NCBI RefSeq assembly: GCF_002994745.2
Contig: NC_037091.1
Span: 8,208,001 to 8,272,000, forward strand
Length of the DNA: 64,000 nt
Origin: Rosa chinensis
Lineage: Eukaryota; Streptophyta; Magnoliopsida; Rosales; Rosaceae
Direction of reading: 5' to 3'
Numbering within the stretch: position 1 is the first letter of the stretch; the number at the start of each line of letters is the position of its first letter. The notes beneath the pieces are model-generated. The model saw only the letters and a program-made list of their open reading frames with translations. It ran no database searches and was not told the DNA's origin. A program made the translations under genes and the position numbers. Of this stretch, positions 29,762-42,219 are shown one piece after another.

Positions 29762-29979
29762 TGTTCAAGGAAAACCTAATTTGTGTTTAGCCCAAACTCT
29801 AGGTTACTTGACCTAGTGGTAATAGGATTTAATTAGAAGGATCTAGAATCCTATTCAATGTAGAATTACTTTCCTTGTATGATTGAGATTCTATGCATTG
29901 TAATCTTCTATATAAAGAGGCCCCTATTATCAATGAGAACAGACAGCAAATTCCTCCCATATTCAGTTTCTCTAAAACA
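29762..29979 (+). repeat. 3' LTR of Copia 1
   Basis: Same length as the 5' LTR, with two substitutions. Preceded by the purine tract at about 29751-29761 and followed by the TACTT duplication. Confidence 0.95.
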
Positions 29980-29984
29980 TACTT

Positions 29985-30311
29985 CTATTTATCTTTTTAT
30001 CATTGTTGGTTTTACTTTGAGATCTTTGAAGTCTGGTAAAGCTTTTGATTTGTAAACTAATTGGTTAGGTTGGGTGTTTGATTTGAGTTTGGAATTGGTT
30101 TGATTTTTGATATCTTTCTTTTTGAGCTTTTGCTTTGTTATTTTAGTTATTTTGTTTTCTATTATGTGTCGAGGACAATTACTTGAACTTCTATTGTGTT
30201 TTGGTATGTTGCTTATGTTTCAAAAGGAACTTGATGTTTGTATGATGTGTATATACCAGAGTATGGTACTAGTTTTTATTGTTTACAGACTGAGATTTTG
30301 TGTTGTGAGAA

Positions 30312-30349
<38 letters not shown>

Positions 30350-30560
30350 GTATATGTGTGTGTGTGTGTGTGTGTATATATTTATATTTATATTTATATT
30401 TAGAATCCTCTAGCCAACAAGAGAGTGGTGGTGTTGGCAATGTACACATTACTTATGACGTGGCCATGATTTGTGGCATGATCATTGAGCTTAGGTAGCT
30501 CGGGCTGAGATAGCCAAGACATAGCTAACGGATGTGCGAAGAAACCCAATATTATAATGG
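29985..30560. other. Intergenic, no gene seen
   Basis: AT-rich sequence that is the apparent right-hand continuation of the Copia 1 insertion site. It includes a compound TA/TG/TATTTA microsatellite at about 30312-30402. Confidence 0.4.
30312..30402. repeat. Compound TA/TG microsatellite
   Basis: TA run (about 30314-30342), short TATATG steps, TG run (about 30356-30374) and TATATT/TATTTA steps. Confidence 0.9.
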
Positions 30561-33231
30561 CACTACAGGAAAACTGAATTTTCAAGACGCGAAATTTACT
30601 GCGTGCACCAAATGCTTGCCGTGAATGAGTATCATTAACAACGGGTTTTAAATGCAGACCGTAAAATATAAACTTTTGAAAAAAATTATGACGTATTGCT
30701 ATGTACGTCGTAAAATTCTTACTTTTTGATTTAAAAAAAAAAAGGGTGTGCTGTTGTCTGCAATTGCTGTGCGCCAAAAAGGCTGAAAACTTAAACTTCC
30801 CTCCTTGTAGAAGAAAAAGCCAATCTCAAAAAGTTGAAACTTTAATCGTCACACAAGCTCTCCTTCCTTTGCAAAAACCTCGAGCACCTACAGCTCTCCT
30901 CCCTCAGCACCGAACTCTACTGTGCCTCCGCCTCTTCCTCTTCCTCCTCGTCGACGCCTCAAATTTCGTTCAGATCCAGTCACCGGAAGGCTTTTCTCCC
31001 ACTGCTCCTGCCTTTGCCTCCTCCATCAACCCCGACTTTCTCTTCGGATTCGACAAGGGATACGCCTGATTCAGTCCCAAAATTGCTTGATTCCGTCCCT
31101 CCTCCGATGGTTCTTGATTCTCTTTTAAAGGCATTCCCAGCGACAACGTCACTATAGTTCAGCAAGGCAAGAATCCCGGCCATCCGATCATTGTCAAGGT
31201 CAATTGCCTCGACGAGGCCCAGCATCGGCTGCGACCTCTGTAGAATTGTGCTCCAGTTTGGCCTTTGCATTACCAAAGGAGGTAATCCAAATCTATCGAA
31301 AGTGTAGAGTTTCGATATACACAAATCTATCTCTATGTTATAATTATATATAATTGATTGTTTTGTTGCTCAGAAAGTTTGAAGGAGTGAATTTGTATTC
31401 TAATTAGCATTGAAAATTTATATGAATTTATTGATTTTATTGCATATGGTGTGAGAATTTGGAGTTGTATTCAATTAGCAGTGTGGACTTCATGTATATG
31501 ACAATTGAGGTATTGCAAATTTCATGCTCATCGAAAATGAAAATGATTTAGTTATGGGAACTTGAGATAAATAATCAGTTCTTGCTTCCCTTGGTTAGGC
31601 TTCATTGTTCTTATTTTGTGTAACGTAATTCGTGTTGCATTGTTATATCTGTGTTTGTTTTTCTAATGGTAGGGATGTAATAGGTGAAGGGGAAACAAAT
31701 GGAGGAAATCCTGATATTAAGAGCATGTAAGTTCTTTGCTTCTGCTTATGGTTCTATAGAAATCCTACACTCTGAAAAACATTAGGAAATTGAAACATTT
31801 TCACGTTGGGACAGAGATGTCATTTTTTGTTTGTGTTTGCTTTACCTTGCTGCAGTGATTATTTCTTTGTTCTATGATGGCTATTGTTAAGTACTTTGAA
31901 AATAGTTTAAGATTTATTCAAAAGAACATGGACTTTCTCACCTAGCATTGTTACATTCAGTAACATAATTGCGGGGGGCTTGGCCAATGGTGGAATCAGC
32001 CTCGAAAAGCATTTCATGCACTCTCGATCTGGCTATGTCAGGATAACAATTGTTTATGAAAGATTTTACACTCATTCTTTGTGCAAAAGATTTTACACTC
32101 AGCATTTGTGTAGAAGGTTTTGGGAAAAATTTCTGTAACTTGTAATTCAAAATTTTTATTTGATAACTAAAGTCCTATATGAGTGATTTATTAGAGGTTT
32201 AAAGTAATGATATTTGTAAGAGTATGTGAGCAGTGATATATATGTATTGGTTTTAGGAAAGCTGGAATAAGACTATTGCCTTGTGCAGTTCATTTCCCTC
32301 TTTATGTCAATTTTGGCTGGTGTTCTTCTTCACTACTCTATTTCACCCAAAGGTCATTGTTTGATCTTATTTTGCTTCTGAATTTGTAGTGGAGTAAGTT
32401 TGTATACTTAATCACCATGTGTTTCTAGGACTTCCAGTTTTGTTAATATGTGTGTTTGTGGTTTGCTTATGCATGACTACAATGAAGGGACAATTGATTG
32501 CTTTCTGGTAGCATAGTATTTGATTGATTTATACTAAGATAATGTTTGATGGCTTTATACTACTATGATCCAAGTACTGTATTTAGCTCTACTAAGGTAA
32601 TGTACTTGGGTCTTAGCAAAGGAAAATGAGATGAGGCTATTGGTTTCATTTGGTTATTTTATTGAAATATTCGACTGAACTTTGTACGTAAGTATACTAC
32701 CCTTTCAATGGCCCTAAATATTCTGCAGGAAAATGTTATGTTCTTGTACCTAGAGTGGAGTTGTTGTTTTGATTGCATAGTGTATTTGATGAAATTCTTC
32801 TTACTTTTCAACTGCAGATGATGGCCGGTATGTACTCATCCAATCTTGTTTTCTTCCTTGGTGAGACTATTTTGAATAGCTTGGTAAGTTTGGTTCCTTC
32901 TTCTTGTAATTGACAGTTTCTCTTCAAAGACATAAACTACTTGTTAGGATCTTATTTAGCACTGTCACCACTCAGCACAACACATCATGAACTTTGCAAG
33001 TATCTTGGGGTGGAGTGATGCCTATCCCATGCTACGACGTCTCTGTTTTAGTTGTTAGAATGAAGTAGTTCTGGTTCTCAAGATCATTCTTGGAGTTTTT
33101 TCAAGGTGAGAGGTGCCGTTGCGTACATTGAATCACAAGAGTGTCGATCTTGGAGTAATATTAGTCTTACATTATTGCTTGTTAGGTCAGCAATAGTCTA
33201 GTTTTGCTTGGTGTTTTTTCTAAGTATGTTA
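30561..33231. other. Region starting with a CACTA-like end; no intact gene
   Basis: CACTACAGGAAAAC at 30561-30574 is a CACTA-type terminus, and GAATTTTCAAGACGCG and GCCGTGAATGAG motifs follow. The matching right end was not found; TTTGTAGTG near 32383-32391 is a weak candidate. GC-rich, intron-like and exon-like stretches follow (for example 30880-31140), but no protein was recognised. Confidence 0.35.
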
Positions 33232-33611
33232 TGAAAATACTAGGACGAAACGTGTTTCTGGAAATCGGGGATTGATAAATATGTTGCAATCCCTACTGGG
33301 TAGAAAATCGAAAATCACACAGAACAACACTATTTTGGTTATGCAGTGAAAACCTCAATTTGAGATTAAAAATACTACGGGGCTCTTACTCTTGAGAACC
33401 TAAAAGAAAATCAATCCACTAGTGATGAAGAACAAGATTCGTTACAACCACAAATAGCTCTACACTCAGCTAAAGTCACTAGACTAACTAGGTAAAGTGT
33501 TTGACTTGAATCTTCTCTTTCTTCTTCACTTGAATGATCCTCAATAATCACTCTTCTTGCATCAACGACTTCTCTACTAATCTCCAGAGAACCAATGCAT
33601 ATGAATGAATG
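33232..33611 (-). repeat. LTR copy (minus orientation) of Copia 3 family
   Basis: About 380 bases match 48617-48994 closely, starting TGAAAATACTAGGA and including TTGCAATCCCTACT, CTACGGGGCTCTTACTCTT and ACTAGTGATGAAGAACAAG. Here the match continues past the point where the other copy is broken, so the LTR may extend to about 33740. It could be a solo LTR or the 3' LTR of the element whose 5' LTR is at 48617. Confidence 0.75.
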
Positions 33612-33744
33612 AACAATGAAACACTTTGGCATGGAACAAGTGTTTCAAAGACTTCTATGATGCACAATAATTATTGAGTCAAAGTCATGCACAAATAGTA
33701 TAGACACCTGTACTTTTTCTTGTTTATTTTATTTTGTCGTACAA

Positions 33745-34114
33745 CGTATGGGACTATGTATTTGTAAGGTATAAAAGTATTCGCGCTTAGGTAAGACTAT
33801 GAGGCTATTTTAAAGGATTAAGAATTTAGAGAAAATCCAATTTGAGTCTAGGAAACTTTTCTTGAAGTACCGAGGCTTTGGAAAAGCTCGGAAAATTTTC
33901 CCGAAAGGATTCAGTGAAGTGTCGGGAAAATAAGGATATTTGGAGTGGTCTTTTTGAAGTGGGCTTAAGAGAAATTAAGAGAAAAAGAAAATGGGAGCAG
34001 TCAAGCCCACTTGGCCCAAAAGGAAGGACAAATTAGACTTTTCACACTAATTAAAGGGGGAAGTATTTAAGTCTCATATCACCAAACCCTAGCATCCAAA
34101 CCTCATTTTCCTCA

Positions 34115-34152
<38 letters not shown>

Positions 34153-34910
34153 GCTCTCCCTCTCTCTCATCCAACACTATCTCTCTCTCTTTGCATTGCC
34201 GGCCGCCACTGCCGGTACTCCAATCAACACCAAAATTTCTAGATTTTCTCCTCTTTATTCCCTCTATCCATTTCTCAAGCCAAAATTGTGAGATTTAGCC
34301 ATTAAATCATCCAAAAACCCTAGAACTCGAAATTAACTTGAGGGGTTTTTGTGATTGCTTCATCCTAAGTTCAAACCAAGGTAATCTCCCTCCTAATATA
34401 GCCTCTATTCCTCCGATCTATACTTATTTCTTATCAAATTTGAGTTTTTGATTTTCATTTGTGATTTTAGTGCATGAACCCGATTTTCCCTTAAACTATG
34501 AGGTTAGGCTACTAGTTTGGCAAGGATTTGTGGTAAGGATCTATTCCATGCAACCTTGTTTTGAGTTTTTTGGTTGTGGTGTTAATTTTTGGACGGATTT
34601 GTAGGTGAAGAAGGCTAAGGAGGAACAGAGGCTGTGAGCTTTTGGAGAAGAAAGGGTAAGGATTGGGTTTTGGACAAAGCCTTGAATTTTTGGAGTTTGT
34701 TTTGTTCATTTTGAATTTTATTGAGTTATTTTTGTTGGTGGAAAATTGTGAAAGTGGGATCTTTGAGGAGGATTTATTAGTTTAGTTTTCAAAGTGTTGG
34801 TAATTTGTATTGAAGATTTTGGTAGTTTTTGTTGTGTAATTTTGACCAAAAGAAAAAAAAAGAAAGGAAAGAAGAAAATAAAAGTCTTCATTTTGGAAGA
34901 AAAAAATAAA
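33745..34910. other. Probable LTR-retrotransposon or LARD-type sequence, split by Copia 2
   Basis: Non-coding stretch with a long CT run (34121-34152) after TCACCAAACCCTAGCATCC, GCCGGCCGCCACTGCCGG and T-rich sequence. It apparently continues after Copia 2 (38271). No reading frame. The class is a guess from composition and layout. Confidence 0.3.
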
Positions 34911-34915
34911 GAAAT

Positions 34916-35092
34916 TGTTATAAATATTATATATATGTGGCTGTCCACTGTAAATACTCATTAGTTATGTCCTTATGATGTAAACATTACTCCTATATAA
35001 AGGGGTCTAATGAGAATGAAATAGACACTTCTACCTCCTCCTACATTTTGTTTCTCTATTCTATCTCTCTTATATTCTCTAGTTTTATAACA
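34916..35092 (+). repeat. 5' LTR of Copia 2
   Basis: Contains a TATA box (CCTATATAAAGGGG, about 34992-35005) followed by the CTCTC-rich R/U5-like region. The PBS-like CGTTATCAGCACGA follows directly. Confidence 0.94.
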
Positions 35093-35559
35093 CGTTATCA
35101 GCACGAATTTGCTCTTATTTTTCTTCTTCTTCTTCTTTGAACTCCATGATGATCCGCAAGCCTTATGGTGCAACATAGTTGCTTATGACCAAGGCTAATG
35201 ATCTATGAGTTTTTCTTCTTTCTCTCCTAGATGAATATCAATTTTCTTTATGCGATCATTTACATATATTTGTATGTATCTTTTATATAATATAATTGTT
35301 GAAAATTTATATTTCATATACGACAATGAGAACTACATGTTCCATTGCTCAAAACTCGAGTCCTCTGACCGAGTAGTCTTAGAACCTATGGTTCTATAGA
35401 CATCACACGAATATTTTTCTCGTGTGTCCCCTATGGGATCCATTGTTCATATTTATGAACTCTTCGAAACCTTTGTTTCGTATATGAATTTTTCATAGAA
35501 CATATTGTTCTAATAATTATGGATCCTAATATATCTCATCTTTTCTCTTTGTAGAAAGA

Positions 35560-37600
35560 TGACGCATCTAACAAAATTGGACTTTGATCCTCTTAAAATT
35601 TTTGGCAAGAACTATTTGATGCTGAAATTCACCTTATGGCTAAAAACCTTGGAAATGCCATCAAAGTTGACAATAAGTCATCTGTGCAAGATCCCGCCAA
35701 GCCTATGATTTTCTTGCGTTATCATCTTGATAAGATCCTAAAAGATGATTACCTTACGGTGAAAGATCCACTTGAGATTTAGCAAGCATTGGCTGATCGA
35801 TTTGCTCACCAGAAAACCATTGTTCTATCTGGAGCACGATAATAACTATTTGGAGTATATAATTTTGACATTTGTTTTCAGTGTCAAACAATAATATGAA
35901 CAACGTGTTCATTAATAAATTCAATTTGAACCATGAATGTTCATGATAAATATAATGACAAACATAGTTGTCTTGCATGCATATAATGCAACTATGGACA
36001 TGATCTATTGCAATTGTTGATAATTTTTCACAATTGATGCTTCCAAAAGCTAAGGTAACAATCATCTCAAGAGCTGCAGATCTTGATTGATGGCCGACTC
36101 CAATTGAGCTCATATTATGTTACATATATGGAATACCACTGCATATATTGGTGATGAAATTTCCACCTACTTTATGTTGTATTAATCAACTATGAGTATA
36201 CAGTATCATGAATTAAAAATTTCATTGAGCCAAATAAAAATTATTTTGGCGTGACATGTGTCTTTATTTTATCTACTATGTCATGTAGACTCATATACAT
36301 ACATATTTTACTGTTGTATAATACAACAACAGTTGCATACCTTCCTAATAAGGGTATTATAATTTATCGCATATCTGCGAGTTGTCACTTTAATAAGACA
36401 ATTCTCCCGTCATTAGGGGGAGAAATATTATGAAAAACGATATGAATTGGTGTGTGATATTTATCCACCATGTCTTATTATTATCTTAACAAAAAGTCTC
36501 AATCAATTATGAGAAATTGAGAAAGTGACACTTATTAAAGACAAGTTTTTGACCTAAAAATTGATTTGGACTCGCCACCCACCAATGGATTTCCAATCCA
36601 AATTTTTTGCATGCATATTTTGCGAATGGTCAACCTAGATGGTCTTCCCGCCGTTAGGGGGAGGAAACACTATTGTAACGGCGTGCATTATGTGGGATAT
36701 ATCCACCTAGTCCAATGTTTTAATCTCCCTTTAAGGGAATATTATACAAGCCCTATAACACTCTTCGTGAGGTTATACAAAGATCCACATTCTCTAATTA
36801 ATTTGTCCTAAAGAGACAATACATTCCTAAAAGAGGAATGAGTACTTGATATCAACAAAGCTTATTATAGCTAATGCATGCATATATGAATGTGTGAGAT
36901 TGAAATTTGATGATATCTCATCTATAGTAGCGCTACTGAAAATCATCAGGGGCTGTATACTATAGCACGTTTCGATGTGTACGTCAACAAATTATAATAT
37001 TGGCCAAATTGGAAAGAGACAATTCCAATGAATTTGATTATTGGAAATGTGATGAAATATTTGGACTTTATAACTCCTAAAATATAAGAGGGTGTTCATT
37101 CTAGTGAATTAAAATCACTATGACACAAGTCTCTTTATAGAGACATGGGACTTATCATTCTTCTCCAAGCGACAACTTTTCTATAAGTACAGTGTTACAT
37201 ATAGCTATTATATTGATGAGACGCTTATAGCAGGCTGTCATGATTATTATAAAAATCTTGAAGGAAAATTGCTAAAAGCAAATCCCCAAATCCTATGTGT
37301 CATTATAAGCATATTGCTTAATCAAATCCTTGACCGATTCATATTGCCAAAGGCAAGTCCATAAATGAATGAGCTTAAAGCTCACTCATGGAATCAAAAG
37401 TCTAAAGCTCATAGATACTCATTCAATTATGGTCAAAATGACTTATTACCTCAATGAGTACTATGACAAGACTAAGAAATCGAATTCGAATCATACTCAT
37501 AATGTTGCAACATATTCTAACTTTCGCGAAGTTATGAATTTGTCTAAAGCTCATATTGAGCCTATATGAAATTATCAATTACACAAATTGATATTTATAG
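35560..37600 (+). pseudogene. Copia 2 gag and pol remnants
   Basis: Gag begins at 35560 (MTHLTKLDFDPLKIFGKNYL), where the FDPL...GKNY motif is typical. It is broken by stops within about 240 bases (DPLEI then stop). Later fragments include an integrase C-end (CHFNKTILPSLGGE, about 36375-36425) and RNase H-like end sequence near 37490-37570. The typical RT core was not found, so a large internal part is deleted or decayed. Confidence 0.7.
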
Positions 37601-38093
37601 CTAAGTATGTTACTTAAATTTCAATGCTCGGATAAAGGTAAATGTGTCAATTGTTGTTCCTTTATATTGTTATTCTTTGCTAATATTTTTATCTATAATT
37701 TAAGCAAATGAAATTGGTTCTACTCTTATCATGTCAGGTAAGATTCATTAAGAGCATCATAGTTATTGGTAATGCCCCAACTTTTGCAGGAATTGCAATT
37801 CATGATGAGTTCCCTTTATGCAAAGCACACATAGTCTCACCTATGTGATCGACACACCATATCTAATATACATGGTGCATATATTTTATTACATACATGA
37901 TTGAAGCTTGCAACAATCAGGGGGAGCATTCAAAATTATGCTACCAATGACATATGCGCGTTGTACTCTTTTTCTCCTTCGACCAGGGTTGTTTTTGTCC
38001 CACTGGGTTTTTGTTACCTGGCAAGGTTTTTGACGAGACAACATTAAGCGCGTCCAACACCATATCATTTAGTGGTGGACATCCAAGGGAGAG

Positions 38094-38270
38094 TGTTATA
38101 AATATTATATATATGTGGCTGTCCACTGTAAAGACTCATTAGTTATGTCCTTATGATGTAAACATTACTCCTATATAAAGGGGTCTAATGAGAATGAAAT
38201 AGACACTTTTACCTCCTCCTACATTTTGTTTCTCTATTCTATCTCTTTCATATTCTCTAGTTTTATAACA
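38094..38270 (+). repeat. 3' LTR of Copia 2
   Basis: Preceded by CCAAGGGAGAG as polypurine tract and followed by the GAAAT duplication. Confidence 0.94.
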
Positions 38271-38275
38271 GAAAT

Positions 38276-40208
38276 GAGTAAAAGATGAATTAAAGGGGTT
38301 TTACCGTGGTAAAGTGGTAAAAAGTGAAAAAGGTGAAAGTAAAGGTAAAATCAATGAAAAAGGTAAAAGGTGAAAATGAAAGTGACGCGATAAAAATCAC
38401 GGTAAAAGTAAAAAGGTGAAAAAGGGTAAAAGTAGATATAAAACTTTATTTATAATTATTTACTTATTTATTTTTTTAAATAAATAATAAATAATGGTAA
38501 ATAAAGGGGTATTTGGTCAAAAATCAGAAGTCAAAGTCAAATGTCAAACGTTAACTCCAAGGGTTGACCAAGGTTGACCGACCTCATAAAACACGAGGAT
38601 CAACTTGACTTTAGTCGCTCAGATTGACGATAGTTTAATGGAGCGATAAGGATGTTTTTCTTTCTAAGAAAAAAGTTAGTTTCCCAACTATGTAAAAGTT
38701 GAAAGAAATAATAAATAGTCTCATTAAAATAAAAAGGATTTAATATGCACGATTACTTAGATTTAATCACGATGTTTACCAGGATAATTACTTACAAACT
38801 AAGTAATGGTTCAGGAAACACGATCGTTAAGGAAGCTTAAGCGGAAAACATCGGAGTGTGGAATACGCCGGCATTTCCAGGTAGGGTGAGTTGTCCCTTC
38901 CTTGTTAGAGACTTTTCTATATATGTGGAATGCTCTAGTATAATAATATGTTGCTTGTAAGTATGTTTTTGGTTGTTCATTAGTCGATGCCTCGTGATAT
39001 CTGTGTTTTCATAACTGATAATTGTTAAGTACGAAAACTAAGGCTAGACTTGCATGTTGAGATACTGTACCCCACTGTATGTTTGTACTTGTGACCTGAA
39101 AGTGAATGGGACTTAGACGAGTTGATTCCTAGTCATCCCACTGTGTCGATAACCGTGAACCTCCGGAGGGGGCTGTGCTCCTATGTGGGTCGAGGAAATG
39201 TAAGTACCGACGGTGAACCAGTCATAGGACACTCAGGCCAAGAAATGGACACTTTCGCTACTTGTAGTCACAAGGACTACAAAGTAGTTGGTTAGTTCTC
39301 AAAGAATGACGAACCAGTCGGTCACCCATTTTTTTAGATTAGCCGGCAAGTAAGTATCTCGGAGCTCCAAGTGGTGTGAAGCATGCTGCATATGATTTTC
39401 TGAAAAAGACGACGACGATTGTTTTTGTTTGCATTTGTTTTACTCGATTTTACAAATGCGCACAATCTATATCCTAGTAGGTATGTTTTACTTATTAGTT
39501 TTCAAACCTAACTAAGGTTAGGTCGGCCCCTATTGGGCTAGCGAGGACAAAATGCTCACCCTACATTTCAGGTTACAACGAGGTCACTCCGGACGATCTG
39601 GATTAGAAGTGGGTCGTTGGCCGAGTCTGTGTATTGCTTTCTCTGTTGCTTGAAGTCCTTCCCTTTTGGGTACACTATCAATTTACTCGATTTCCTTTCA
39701 ATGTTGAACTCAGTTGAATTCTGTGAGGTCCGCCTACCTGGGAGAGTGCCTCACTCTATGCTTTATTGTTGCGGTTAACCTACTATTATTTCGGTTATGA
39801 TGTAAGCCCTAAGGCGTCATAGTGCATTTGCCTACTTTATTTTAAAATATCTCCAGACTTGTTAATTTGAATATTGGGTTGTTGATCAAAAGTCATTTCT
39901 TAAAAGTTTTATTTGTCTCTTATTTTCTAAAAAAAAAAAAAAATTGTATTTCAAAAGGCCTTGTAGTATTAAGTTGGTAGGTCTACGATACGTCTATGAT
40001 GTATCGAGCCCCTATTGGCTTAATATTACGGCGCTATGGTATACCCATTCGGCTCGCCATACAGATGAATACTACTTTTCCGAATATATGGAGAAGAAAA
40101 CAAATCCTCAACAATCAAGACTTTAACCTAATTTATTTCCTAATAGGAATGATCTTTTAATAAAAGATTTCCAATTGAAATAAATAAATCCTAAATCAAT
40201 TAGGACTT
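38276..40208. other. Continuation of the sequence interrupted by Copia 2
   Basis: Opens with purine-rich GGTAAAAG / GTGAAAAAGG repeats (38276-38440), then AT-rich sequence with an A run at 39930-39943. No coding region. The text after 38276 reads on plausibly from 34910, as expected for the insertion site. Confidence 0.35.
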
Positions 40209-40222
40209 CAATTGGTACGATT

Positions 40223-41592
40223 CTTTTTTTTGAAAATGGGCATGGGTCTCCCGGTAGGTTGGAGTAGTGGTCATCCTCCCTATATTATTATTAATAAAAG
40301 TTTGAGAGTACAACGAGGGAGACATAGAGCCTAGACCTCGTGAGAAAATACACCCATCCTCAATAAGTACATCCTGAATAATATCAGGAGTGTCCTCAAC
40401 CCAATAATCATCCATCTCGGATATACTAGCAAGGTGTGCAAGTCTATTTGCAACACCATTAATTGCTTCACGGAACACATGTCTAAGGGAAATAAAACTA
40501 AAAATTTGTAAGTAAGACTGACAATCATTCAATATAGCACCGACATCAGACAAGTCCTCCCCTTCTTTTGCAAGGGCAGTCATCGCTATAGCACTATCAC
40601 TCTCAAGCTCCACATCACTCCATTGTTCATGTATGGCTATAAGAAGACCAGCACGCATTGCTTCAGCCTCCATATGCAAAGCAGACCGTGCATATGGTAT
40701 ATGTCTTGCCAAGGCTGCATCACAAAGTCCCTCCGCATCCCTAGCAATAACCCCCACTCCTCCATGGCCGCTAGTAGCACAATAGGCCCCGTCCACATTG
40801 ATTTTTAGTCCTCCCCTCAGAGGACAGCTCCACTTAGCCGGAGGACGCCGTCTCCCCTGCTTCGCAGACTTGACATGAATTCGCTGATAATCTTCCAAAA
40901 GCTTCAACGCCCAAACAGACATGTGTATTGGGTTACAATCACCACCTTCCCAAACCACCTTGTTTCTCTCACACCATATGGCCCATAAAGACACAAAGAA
41001 AACCTCAATTTCATGCTGAGAAAGAGACTCCATAATAGCAATAATCCAATCAAACACATAAGTGGCTGGGAAAGACCGAATCTTCAAGTGGATGCGGTTG
41101 TGGGCCCAAAAGCTACATGTAATTGGGCAATCACGAAACAGATGCATGCAAGTCTCTACGTCCCTTTCATAGAAAGCACACTCTAGCATAGTAAGAGATA
41201 CCTTACGTGATAGCGCTGTCCTTGTTGGGAGAATTTCTCTACAAAGCCTCCAGATAAAAGATTTGACCTTAGGGGGAACATTTGACCTCCAAACCTTGTT
41301 CCAAAACTGCCCAGTTGTGCCTACAATTTCGGAAGAAGACGATGCGTGCTCCATGAGCCTAGCAGTGATTCTGGCAATATGATAGCCGCTCTTCACTGAA
41401 TAGGACCCATGTTATCAAAATGCCACATATATCTATCATTTGTTTCTCTCAAACTAAGAGGAGTATTGGCAATGAGGGCAGCTTCTTCCACCGTGAAAAG
41501 ATCATAAATCATTGGTAAACACCATTCCTGATCATCATGATCGATAATGTCACAAACCTTGAACTCTTCCGTCCCCTCCATTGGTAGAGAAA
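40223..41592 (-). mobile_element. 5'-truncated L1-like LINE 1 with 14-bp TSD
   Basis: The duplication CAATTGGTACGATT occurs at 40209-40222 and 41593-41606. The T run beside the left copy (40224-40231) is the minus-strand poly(A) tail. Only the 3' third of a LINE remains (zinc-finger RT tail and RNase H). Confidence 0.9.
40238..41592 (-). pseudogene. LINE 1 ORF2 C-terminal part: zf-RVT and RNase H
   Basis: End of a LINE ORF2 polyprotein. The upstream part (41393-41592) ends ...RYMWHFDNMG; a one-base shift at about 41396 then leads into ...VKSGYHIARI (frame to 40200), where the expected motif is WHFDNMG-YSVKSGY. Next come FWNKVWRSNVPPKVKSFIWR and C-x-H-x zinc-finger residues (ECAFYERDVETCMHLFRDCP), as in the zf-RVT domain. 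An RNase H-like domain follows: INVDGA with the first Asp, HMEAEAMRAGL with Glu, ESDSAIAM with Asp. Non-functional because it is truncated and shifted. RNase H of this type also appears as stand-alone plant genes, but the TSD and tail favour a LINE. Confidence 0.88.
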
Positions 41593-41606
41593 CAATTGGT
41601 ACGATT

Positions 41607-42219
41607 TTAACAGATAGAAAATATCTTTGTAAAATAATATTTAAAAGTCGAAAGATAATTTCCAAAATCGAACTCCGTAAAACGTAGGATTGACTCGGGG
41701 ATTGCAACATGTGCATGAGATGCATTTACCTGAAATTTCTACGAGATCATAATTAAAGTCTTTCTTTCCAGCTTCCAATGAAAAATTGTGATAGAATGCT
41801 TCACTTGCTTTTGTATAAAAATGCCAATACTCAAGACATACAAACTTTTGTAGTTACAATCTCCTCATTTGGCATTCTTATACAAAACAATCCTATACTA
41901 ATCAAACTCCCCCTCAACAAGTATTTGAGAATCATCACATTCCATCTGCAATATACCTTTCCTGAAACACTTATCAACACACCTTGTAAAAAGCAAGTTA
42001 AAGGTAAGGCATAGGAATGTCAACACAATTTCAAGATCAATTATCAAAAGACTTAAACAATCAAATCACGAGTTGATCAAATTCACCAATATCACCCCCC
42101 TTTTTATCTGGAAATGACAAAGGCTACTTAAACGAGTAGCGGAAGCTATGCAAAAGGAGGATCACCAGTAGATGTTGTTCAATAGACTTTAGCCCAAGAA
42201 GAATCAAGTAGAGGAAGAT
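41607..42219. other. Flank between LINE 1 and the hAT-like element
   Basis: Mostly non-coding; probably part of the 3' internal region of the minus-strand Copia 3, because the sequence resumes after the hAT-like element. That assignment is inference. Confidence 0.3.

Larger units (their letters stand above)
23818..29979 (+). mobile_element. Copia-type LTR retrotransposon 1, complete ends, decayed genes
   Basis: Two 218-base LTRs begin TG and end CA and are flanked by the identical 5-base duplication TACTT (23813-23817; 29980-29984). The LTRs differ at only two positions. Between them lie a GC-rich leader, a gag frame with one stop, and heavily decayed protease-integrase-RT-RNase H remnants in the Copia order (integrase before RT). 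A purine tract (ACAAAGGGGAG) abuts the 3' LTR. Length 6162 bases. Confidence 0.95.
34916..38270 (+). mobile_element. Copia-type LTR retrotransposon 2, internally deleted
   Basis: Two 177-base LTRs (TGTTATAAAT...TTTATAACA) are flanked by the identical 5-base duplication GAAAT (34911-34915; 38271-38275). They differ at four positions. The 3355-base element keeps a gag start and scattered pol fragments. The region before the 3' LTR (about 37963-38040) resembles the same place in Copia 1 (CTCTTTTTC, TTTTTGTCCCACTGGG, GGCAAGGTTTTTGACGAG), so the two belong to related lineages. Confidence 0.94.

Noticed and set aside
32383..32391. Right end (TTTGTAGTG) of a CACTA element starting at 30561
   Set aside because: It matches only the last few bases and the 3-base flanks do not agree (TGG against GAG).
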